12,716 nt of DNA, from assembly GCA_947589635.1 (NCBI GenBank), contig CANQCC010000035.1, positions 1-12,716 on the forward strand. Reading direction: 5' to 3'. The translations under genes and the position numbers were made by a program. The notes beneath the pieces are model-generated. The model was given only the letters and a program-made list of their open reading frames with translations. It was not told the DNA's origin and did not search any database. Positions 7,006 to 12,716 of the stretch are shown here, piece by piece. The stretch's first letter is position 1. Every line of letters starts with the position of its first letter. The DNA is from an uncultured Clostridia bacterium (GTDB lineage: Bacteria; Bacillota; Clostridia; Christensenellales; CAG-917).

Positions 7006-9176
7006 TACTCGAGGTCATCGTCGACATTTCATCGGGAAGCATTGACAGGTGTTTCGACTATGAGGGCGAGGACATGCCTTTGGGCAGCCGCGTCGCGGTG
7101 GAATTCGGCAAAAAACAGCTGATAGGTTTTGTCATCGGCAAAAAGCAAACCTCACAGTATAAAGAACTTAAAAAGGCGAGATTTCTCGACGCGCCGATAA
7201 GCTCCGAACAGTTGGAGCTGTTGTATTTTTTGAGGAAGGCGTACAACCTAAGATATATTGACGCTCTCAGGCTGTTTATTCCTGCAAAATTGAGGGATGA
7301 AAAGGACCCGGAATACTCCCGCAAATATCTGACCGCGGACGACTCGCGCACGCTTGAGCAGCTTATGGAAGTCGTCGGCACAAGAGCGCAAAAGCAGATG
7401 GAGGCGCTAAATTATATCGCCGCAAACTCCGGGCAATTTCTCAACGTCCTCATCGCAAAATTCGGCGCTTCGGCGATAGGCGGGCTGCGCGAAAAGGGCG
7501 TCGTAGTCGAATCACTTGTGCACGAGCGTACCTCGCCGCTCGGCTCTATCGACAGAGTGGACAAGCGCGTCACGCTTACCGAGGCGCAAAGAAACGCCGT
7601 GGACAGGATAGAGAGCGGCAGCGGAGTGTTTTTGTTGCACGGGGTCACGGGCTCCGGCAAGACGGAAGTCTACGAGACAGTGATCGAAGAGGAGCTTAAA
7701 AAGGGCAAAAGCGCGATAATGCTTGTGCCGGAAATATCTCTTACTCCGCAAGTGCTCGGGCTTTTCAGGGCGAGATTCGGCGACAGCGTGGCGATACTGC
7801 ACAGCGGCCTTAACGCGTCGGAGAGATACGACGAATGGAAGAGGCTAAAAAGCGGAGAGGCGCGCATAGCAATAGGCGCTCGTTCCGCCATCTTCGCGCC
7901 GCTTGAAAACATTGGCGTGATAATCATCGACGAGGAGCACGACTCCAGCTATCAGAGCGAAAACAATCCCCGCTACGACACAAAGCGCGTGGCGGAGTTC
8001 AGGGCAAGATCGGCGGGCGCAAAACTTGTGCTCGGCTCGGCAACGCCCGACATGGAGACATATATGCGCGCGACGGAGGGCAAATATCAGCTTATCAGCC
8101 TGCCCGAGCGCATCTCAAAATTTTCCTTGCCCGAAATGGAGATCGTCGACATGGTCTCGGAGTTCAGAAGCGGCAATAAAGGCATGTTTTCGGTGACGCT
8201 TAAAGAGGCCATAGGCGAGGCGCTTGGGCGAGGAGAACAGGTCATGCTGTTTTTGAACAGGCGAGGATTTGCGTCCTTTATCCGCTGCAGGGAGTGCGGA
8301 TATATCGCCAAATGCGAGGACTGCGACATCTCCCTGACTTATCACATGTCGGAGCACGAACTTAAATGCCACTACTGCGGCAAGCGCTATCACGAGATAA
8401 CCAAGTGCCCCAATTGTGGCAGCGACAGGATAAAGCAGGGCAAGATCGGCACCGAAAAGGTTGTGGAGGAGCTTCTGACGCTGTTTCCGAAGGCGCGCGT
8501 GCTGAGAATGGACCGCGACACGACGGGCAGAAAGGACAGCTATTTCAAGATACTCGGCAGTTTCGCGGCGCACGAGGCGGATATACTTGTGGGCACGCAG
8601 ATGATCGCAAAGGGGCATGACTTTGGCAACGTTACGCTTGTGGGCATACTCGAGGCGGACGCGGCGCTGTACTTCAGCGATTACAGAGCTTCGGAGCGCA
8701 CCTTCCAGCTTATAACGCAGGTGGCGGGCAGAGCGGGCAGAGCGGACAAAAAGGGCCGCGTGATTTTGCAGACCTACGCGCCCAGGCACTATGTCTTCAG
8801 GTACGGCAAGTCGTACGATTACGTTGGGTTTTTCAAAAAGGAGATAAATACCCGCCTTGTCACAAAATTTCCGCCGTATACAAAGATAGTTCGCATACTT
8901 GTCGCCTCCTCTGACGAGCAGGACGCCGTGGATTGCACAAAGACGGTGTATAAGGCGGTGCAACAAATAGAAAAGGAGAGGGGAAAGTTTGTATACCTCG
9001 GCGCGGCAAGGTCGCCCATCACGAGGATGAACGGACTTATCCGATATCAGGTCATGGCGCGCATAACTCCCGAAGAGTTTGCGCTTGTCATCGGCGACAT
9101 ATACTCCGCCGTCGACGGCGTGAGACCAAAGGACGGCAGCATTTTTGTGGAGATAAATCCGCAAAGCATGGCATAA
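7002..9176 (+). CDS. priA: primosomal protein N' (replication restart helicase PriA)
   Basis: PriA is a superfamily 2 3'-5' helicase that recognises abandoned replication forks and starts primosome reassembly. The N-terminal DNA-binding domain (about 1-110) starts with ILEVIVDISSGSIDRCFDY. Walker A is GVTGSGKT (214-221, K220) and the Walker B box is DEEH (310-313). Eight cysteines bind the two zinc ions: C429, C432, C438, C441, C456, C459, C469 and C472. Helicase motifs V and VI are GTQMIAKGHDFGNVTL and QVAGRAGRADKKG. A C-terminal PriA domain follows with FPPYTKIVRILVAS. At 724 residues it is close to the E. coli length (732) and shorter than B. subtilis (about 805). The ATG at 7002 overlaps the coaBC stop by four bases. 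Only 21 bases separate it from def. Confidence 0.97.
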   Translation: MILEVIVDISSGSIDRCFDYEGEDMPLGSRVAVEFGKKQLIGFVIGKKQTSQYKELKKARFLDAPISSEQLELLYFLRKAYNLRYIDALRLFIPAKLRDEKDPEYSRKYLTADDSRTLEQLMEVVGTRAQKQMEALNYIAANSGQFLNVLIAKFGASAIGGLREKGVVVESLVHERTSPLGSIDRVDKRVTLTEAQRNAVDRIESGSGVFLLHGVTGSGKTEVYETVIEEELKKGKSAIMLVPEISLTPQVLGLFRARFGDSVAILHSGLNASERYDEWKRLKSGEARIAIGARSAIFAPLENIGVIIIDEEHDSSYQSENNPRYDTKRVAEFRARSAGAKLVLGSATPDMETYMRATEGKYQLISLPERISKFSLPEMEIVDMVSEFRSGNKGMFSVTLKEAIGEALGRGEQVMLFLNRRGFASFIRCRECGYIAKCEDCDISLTYHMSEHELKCHYCGKRYHEITKCPNCGSDRIKQGKIGTEKVVEELLTLFPKARVLRMDRDTTGRKDSYFKILGSFAAHEADILVGTQMIAKGHDFGNVTLVGILEADAALYFSDYRASERTFQLITQVAGRAGRADKKGRVILQTYAPRHYVFRYGKSYDYVGFFKKEINTRLVTKFPPYTKIVRILVASSDEQDAVDCTKTVYKAVQQIEKERGKFVYLGAARSPITRMNGLIRYQVMARITPEEFALVIGDIYSAVDGVRPKDGSIFVEINPQSMA

Positions 9177-9187
9177 AATACCCATTC

Positions 9188-9194
9188 AGGTGAG
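9188..9194 (+). promoter_or_regulatory. ribosome binding site of def
   Basis: CAGGTGAG (around 9187-9194) sits a few bases before the ATG at 9198 in the 21-base priA-def gap. AGGTGA is complementary to the 3' end of 16S rRNA. The gap holds no promoter-like pair of hexamers. Confidence 0.6.
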
Positions 9195-9197
9195 AAT

Positions 9198-9653
9198 ATG
9201 GCAACAAGAAACATTATAAAAGTCCCGGATCCATTGCTCTTTAAGGTATGCAGGCCCGTCGAGGCATTCGACGAAAAACTTGCGTCTCTTCTCGACGACT
9301 TGAAAGACACCGTAAAGGCCGCAAACGGAGCGGGTCTTGCCGCGCCTCAGGTGGCGGTGCTCAAGCGCGTGTGCGTGGTGGACACCGAGGATGGCTTTTT
9401 TGAACTTGTCAACCCGAGGCTTGTGTCCTCAAGCGGAGAACAGCGCGGGCTTGAGGGCTGTCTATCCGTGCCTAAAAAATACGGGACGGTCACTCGCCCG
9501 ATGAAGGTCACGGTCGAGGCGTACGACAGGGACGGCAATCTGAAAACATACAAAGTCAAGGGCTTTACGGCGCGCGCGTTCTTGCACGAGATGGACCATC
9601 TTGACGGCATAATATACACCTCTCTTGCGGAAGATTTTGTTGAGGATAAGTGA
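9198..9653 (+). CDS. def: peptide deformylase
   Basis: Peptide deformylase is the metalloenzyme that removes the formyl group from the N-terminal methionine of new proteins. All three family motifs are present: GAGLAAPQ (44-51), EGCLS (86-90) with metal ligand C88, and HEMDH (130-134) with metal ligands H130 and H134 and catalytic E131. The 151-residue length is typical of the short bacterial form without a C-terminal extension. It starts MATRNIIKVPDPLL, a common opening for this group. It lies directly before fmt, so the enzymes that remove and add the formyl group are coded together, as in most bacteria. The stop codon shares one base with the fmt ATG. Confidence 0.97.
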   Translation: MATRNIIKVPDPLLFKVCRPVEAFDEKLASLLDDLKDTVKAANGAGLAAPQVAVLKRVCVVDTEDGFFELVNPRLVSSSGEQRGLEGCLSVPKKYGTVTRPMKVTVEAYDRDGNLKTYKVKGFTARAFLHEMDHLDGIIYTSLAEDFVEDK

Positions 9654-10585
9654 TGAGAATAGTGTTTATGGGCACTCCGGATTTTTCCGCCGCGGTGCTT
9701 GAAAAACTTCACGAGGCATATCCCGTTCTTGCGGCAGTCACCGGTCCCGACAAGATGTCGGGCAGAGGGAATGTCCTGAAGCCGTCTCCGCTTAAAGTCA
9801 AAGCGGAGGAGCTTGGCATACCCGTACTGCAATTTCAAAAGGTCTCGACAGAGGGGATAGACGAGATAAGCGCGCTTAAACCCGACGTCATCGTCACGGC
9901 GGCGTTTGGGCAGATTTTAAGCGAAAAGTTTTTGGCTATTCCAAAATTCGGAGTGCTAAACGTGCACGCCTCGCTTCTTCCCAAACTGCGCGGCGCGTCG
10001 CCTATCCAGTGGGCGATATTGAGCGGCGAGGAGTATACGGGCATAACGATAATGCGCACCGTAAAAGAGGTGGACGCCGGGGATATTCTGCTGTCAGAGC
10101 GGGTGAAAATTCTGCCAAAGGAGACTTCTGGACAGCTGTTTGAAAGGCTTGCTCCGCTTGGCGGGGAGGCGATAGTCAAAGCCATCCGTCTTATCGAAAG
10201 CGGCAAGGCGAGCTTTGAAAAGCAGGACGACAGCCTAGCTACGCATTGCGGCATGATCTCAAAGGCAGACGGACTTATCAACTTCGGCATAAGCGCGAAA
10301 CGCCTTGACAACTTTGTGCGCGGAATGGATCCGTGGCCCTCTGCCTATACCTATATCGACGGCAAGATGATAAAGGTCTTCGAGGTCGAAAGCGCAAGCG
10401 CGGATAAAGCGGGCGAAGTGGGCGAAGTGCTCGCCGCGGACGACAAGCGCGGACTTATCGTGCAGGTAGCGGACGGCGCGGTCAGACTTAAGACGATACA
10501 GCCCGAGGGTAAGCGCAGAATGAGCGACCTCGAATACCTTAGGGGCAAGAGCGTCACGGTCGGCGCAAGGCTTGGCGCAAGATGA
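9653..10585 (+). CDS. fmt: methionyl-tRNA formyltransferase
   Basis: Fmt formylates initiator Met-tRNA with 10-formyltetrahydrofolate. The N-terminal Rossmann domain opens MRIVFMGTPDFSA. The folate and catalytic site motif NVHASLLPKLRGASPIQ (103-119) supplies N103 and H105, and D141 of VDAGDIL matches the catalytic aspartate of E. coli (D144). A C-terminal OB-like domain for tRNA binding begins near 205 (ISKADGLINF). The 310 residues are normal. I start at ATG 9653, sharing one base with the def stop (TGATG), because it gives the family opening; a GTG at 9650 would only add one methionine. The family loop usually reading TQPDKPAGRGKKL is TGPDKMSGRGNVL here, which I regard as ordinary divergence. 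The stop overlaps the rsmB start (ATGA). Confidence 0.97.
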   Translation: MRIVFMGTPDFSAAVLEKLHEAYPVLAAVTGPDKMSGRGNVLKPSPLKVKAEELGIPVLQFQKVSTEGIDEISALKPDVIVTAAFGQILSEKFLAIPKFGVLNVHASLLPKLRGASPIQWAILSGEEYTGITIMRTVKEVDAGDILLSERVKILPKETSGQLFERLAPLGGEAIVKAIRLIESGKASFEKQDDSLATHCGMISKADGLINFGISAKRLDNFVRGMDPWPSAYTYIDGKMIKVFEVESASADKAGEVGEVLAADDKRGLIVQVADGAVRLKTIQPEGKRRMSDLEYLRGKSVTVGARLGAR

Positions 10586-11856
10586 GAAAGTACATTTTCG
10601 AAGCGCACGCGGCGCTTAAAAAGGTCTATAAAGAGGGCAGCTACAGCGACGAGGCTCTGGGCAGGGGAAAGGTCAGCGCGCTTGCCACAAAACTTGTTTA
10701 CGGAGTGCTTGAAAACGACGTGCGGCTTGAATATATCATCTCGAGCCTCGCGCCCAAACGTCCCAAGCCCGACACGGTCATATTGCTTAAGATAGGCGCC
10801 TACGCGCTTGAAAATCTGTCCGACCTGCCAAAGTACGCGATCGTCAGCGAGTGCGTGGAAGTCGCGAAAAGCCTGAACGACGTGCGCGGCGCAAGCGGAT
10901 TTGTAAACGCGGTGCTCAAAAAGATCGCCGACGGAAACTACCGCCTGCCTAAAAAGACGGATAAAGAATATAAAAGCGTGCTGTTTTCAAAGCCCGCATG
11001 GTTTATCGACAGGCTGGAGCGCGAATATGGCGAGGAGGTCGCAAATCGCGTGCTTAAAGAAAAGCCCTTCGAACTTACGCATCTGCGTGTGAGAGAAGGG
11101 ACGTCGCTTGAGTATGTGAAAACTATCCTCGATAAGGCGGGCGAAGAGTACCTAGAGAGCGAAGTCGGCGGCCTTTGCGTCAAGATAAGCGAGAGCGTAA
11201 AGTCGCTGTTTGCAAAAGGGATTGTCACCTATCAGTCGCCGTCAAGCATGCTTGCCGTGCGCGCGCTCGCTCCGTTTGACGGGGACGCGCTGGATCTGTG
11301 CGCCGCTCCCGGAGGCAAATCCGTGTACATGAGCGAGCTTATTAAGGGCGGCAGGGTCATATCCTGCGACATACATCCGCACAGGGTGGAGCTCATAAAA
11401 AAATACGCGAAGAGGATGCGCGTGGACAACGTTTCGGCATGCCTTTTTGACGCCACGAAGTTCAATAAGGATTGGGAAGGCAAATTTTCGAGAGTGCTTG
11501 CGGATGTGCCGTGCTCTTGCTTCGGTACCTTCTTGAAGCGCCCGGACGTGTTTCTGTCCCGCGGAGAAGAGGATATAAAAAAACTTGCCGAAGTCCAGCG
11601 CGCTATAATTAAAAACGCCTCGAGATACGTGGCTAAGGACGGCGTGCTGCTGTACTCCACCTGCACGCTTTTCAAAGAAGAGAACAAAGAGGCGATAAGC
11701 TTGCTGCTTGCGGAGGGAAATTTCAGGCTTGAGCATATTTCGGCGATCGAGGACGTGGACGGCGGGGCGTACGCACAAAACGACGGCAGCGTGCAAATAC
11801 TTCCGCACGCAGAGTACGACGGCTTTTATATGGCTAGGCTGAGGCGCATAGGTTAA
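10582..11856 (+). CDS. rsmB: 16S rRNA (cytosine-967-C5)-methyltransferase RsmB
   Basis: RsmB is an S-adenosylmethionine-dependent m5C methyltransferase for 16S rRNA (C967 in E. coli numbering). A NusB-like RNA-binding domain covers about 1-130 (AIVSECVEVAKSLN, then GFVNAVLKK). The SAM-binding motif is DLCAAPGGK (238-246), followed by the acidic residue of CDIHPHR. Two catalytic cysteines are seen: C311 in DVPCSCFGT (release of product) and C361 in YSTCTL (nucleophile). The 424 residues are typical. The substrate-side motif is unusual: PCSC with the following F where PCSG-[TLV]-G is the rule, although the downstream KRPDV still matches R-x-PDI. The start at 10582 overlaps the fmt stop by four bases. 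No strong ribosome binding site is visible, so coupling to fmt translation is likely. Position between fmt and rlmN is conserved in Bacillota. Confidence 0.94.
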   Translation: MRKYIFEAHAALKKVYKEGSYSDEALGRGKVSALATKLVYGVLENDVRLEYIISSLAPKRPKPDTVILLKIGAYALENLSDLPKYAIVSECVEVAKSLNDVRGASGFVNAVLKKIADGNYRLPKKTDKEYKSVLFSKPAWFIDRLEREYGEEVANRVLKEKPFELTHLRVREGTSLEYVKTILDKAGEEYLESEVGGLCVKISESVKSLFAKGIVTYQSPSSMLAVRALAPFDGDALDLCAAPGGKSVYMSELIKGGRVISCDIHPHRVELIKKYAKRMRVDNVSACLFDATKFNKDWEGKFSRVLADVPCSCFGTFLKRPDVFLSRGEEDIKKLAEVQRAIIKNASRYVAKDGVLLYSTCTLFKEENKEAISLLLAEGNFRLEHISAIEDVDGGAYAQNDGSVQILPHAEYDGFYMARLRRIG

Positions 11857-12716
11857 ATGGAAAAGAGTCAAAGCGAAAAAACAGTTCTGCTTGCAAAGTC
11901 TCCCGACGAGCTTGCCCGAATCTTTTCGGACAAGCCGGGATATGTCGCGCGCCAACTGTACGGCTTTTTGGCGGACGGCGTGCCTTTTGAGGGTATGACT
12001 TCGCTTCCCAAGGACTTTCGCGCGAGGCTTGAGGAGAGCTATATTTCCAACCCTGTGCGCATAATCGAGACTTATAAGGGCAAAAGCGGCGCCAAAAAGT
12101 ATCTTTTTGCGCTTGAAGACGGCAACCTTATCGAGGGCGTCTACATGCCGCACGACTATGGCGACACGCTTTGCATAAGCACGCAGATAGGCTGCAGGAT
12201 GGGCTGCACGTTTTGCGCGAGCGGCTTAGACGGGCTGTTGAGAAATTTAACTCCCGCCGAAATGCTCGGTCAGGTGATAGCCGCCAACGTCGACAACGGC
12301 GGCTCCGCAAAAAATCGCGCCGTCACAAACATAGTGCTTATGGGCAGCGGGGAGCCGTTTGACAACTATGACAACGTGCTCGCCTTTCTCGACGCCGTGA
12401 GCGCGGAAGGCGGAATAAACATAAGCGAGAGAAATATATCTCTGTCCACATCGGGACTCGCGCCAAAGATTATCGAGTTTGCCGGAAGCGGGCACAGGGT
12501 CACGCTTTCGATCAGCCTGCATTCTCCGTTTGACGATCTGAGAAGCAAACTTATGCCGATCAACAGGGCGTATCCCATCGCGGAAGTCGTCGCCGCGGCA
12601 AGGACATACTTTGAAAAGACGGGGCGCAGAGTCATCTTTGAGTATACTTTGATAAAGGGCGAGAACGACTCCGACGAGTGTGCGAAAGAGCTTGCCCGCA
12701 CACTCGTCGGAGTCGT
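11857..12716 (+). CDS. rlmN: dual-specificity 23S rRNA/tRNA (adenine-C2)-methyltransferase RlmN, 3'-truncated
   Basis: RlmN is a radical-SAM enzyme that methylates C2 of adenine in 23S rRNA (A2503) and some tRNAs. The frame starts at the ATG directly after the rsmB stop (TAAATG) and is open to the window end, so about 286 of the usual 340-360 residues are seen. The N-terminal domain leads to TLCISTQIGCRMGCTFCASG, with the iron-sulfur cluster cysteines C113, C117 and C120 (CX3CX2C). RNLTPAEMLGQV follows. The family GMGEPL motif reads GSGEPF (163-168), followed by NYDNV. Later come LSTSGLAPKI, SISLHSP and MPINRAYP, all RlmN-like. ENDSDECAKELA matches the conserved segment before the last strands. 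The C-terminal methyl-carrying cysteine is beyond the edge. The last seven codons lie in the right arm of a perfect 20-base inverted repeat and may not be genomic. Confidence 0.93.
   Translation, partial: MEKSQSEKTVLLAKSPDELARIFSDKPGYVARQLYGFLADGVPFEGMTSLPKDFRARLEESYISNPVRIIETYKGKSGAKKYLFALEDGNLIEGVYMPHDYGDTLCISTQIGCRMGCTFCASGLDGLLRNLTPAEMLGQVIAANVDNGGSAKNRAVTNIVLMGSGEPFDNYDNVLAFLDAVSAEGGINISERNISLSTSGLAPKIIEFAGSGHRVTLSISLHSPFDDLRSKLMPINRAYPIAEVVAAARTYFEKTGRRVIFEYTLIKGENDSDECAKELARTLVGV
12665..12716. repeat. perfect 20-base inverted repeat at the window end
   Basis: Bases 12697-12716 are the exact reverse complement of 12665-12684, with a 12-base spacer (12685-12696). The right arm ends exactly at the last base of the window. 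It lies in the rlmN reading frame, where such a hairpin has no known role. No T run can be seen after it, and a terminator inside rlmN is not expected. The likeliest reading is a fold-back artefact of library preparation or assembly at a contig end. Confidence 0.9.

Noticed and set aside
8115..9185. 356-codon open frame on the - strand opposite priA
   Set aside because: It lies entirely opposite a gene with complete PriA motifs, shows no recognisable domain and has the composition of an antisense shadow.
9650..9652. GTG start for fmt
   Set aside because: It adds only one methionine before the family opening MRIVFMGTPDF, and ATG 9653 overlapping the def stop is the usual arrangement.
11242..12153. 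303-codon open frame on the - strand opposite rsmB and rlmN
   Set aside because: It spans two well-supported + strand genes, has no recognisable motif and no plausible upstream signals.
1..12716. Search for CRISPR arrays, tRNA or rRNA genes, insertion sequences, phage or defence genes and riboswitches
   Set aside because: The window is filled by recognised housekeeping genes; the only gap over 100 bases (3920-4075) holds just a terminator and a promoter.

Overview
The window is an ordinary housekeeping segment of a bacterial chromosome. Every gene is on the + strand, packed with almost no spare sequence. The gene families and their order (pcrA-ligA, then yicC-gmk-rpoZ-coaBC-priA-def-fmt-rsmB-rlmN) are those of Bacillota. 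The second run matches the Bacillus subtilis yloC/gmk region that leads on to prpC-prkC. A Gmk and omega subunit of Firmicutes type, and a LigA of a divergent type that I associate with Clostridia, suggest an uncultured member of Clostridia. That placement is inference. I see no mobile element, CRISPR array, tRNA or rRNA, and no undescribed system.

Region 1 (2-3919) holds the 3' part of pcrA, a UvrD-family DNA helicase whose 5' end is cut by the window, and the complete ligA, an NAD+-dependent DNA ligase, 33 bases downstream. Both act in DNA repair and replication and are probably cotranscribed.

Region 2 (3920-4075) is the only real gap, 156 bases. It ends the pcrA-ligA unit with a likely intrinsic terminator (4003-4035). 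It starts the next unit with a good extended -10 promoter (4019-4047). The promoter's -35 element lies inside the 3' arm of the terminator stem.

Region 3 (4076-12716) is one long probable operon: yicC (endoribonuclease family), gmk (guanylate kinase), rpoZ (RNA polymerase omega), coaBC (coenzyme A synthesis), priA (replication restart helicase), def and fmt (removal and addition of the N-terminal formyl group of proteins), rsmB (16S rRNA m5C methyltransferase) and rlmN (23S rRNA/tRNA m2A methyltransferase, cut by the window end). Five of the junctions overlap or abut (TGATG, ATGA, TGATG, ATGA, TAAATG), so translational coupling is likely. The cluster joins nucleotide and cofactor supply, transcription, replication restart, initiator-tRNA formylation and rRNA modification. 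The remA gene that lies between yloC and gmk in B. subtilis is absent.

The most unusual feature is at the extreme right edge. The last 20 bases are the exact reverse complement of a stretch 12 bases upstream, inside rlmN. This looks more like a fold-back artefact at a contig end than biology, so the last codons of rlmN should be treated with caution. A few enzymes (LigA, Gmk, RsmB, RlmN) carry departures from family consensus that are noted individually.
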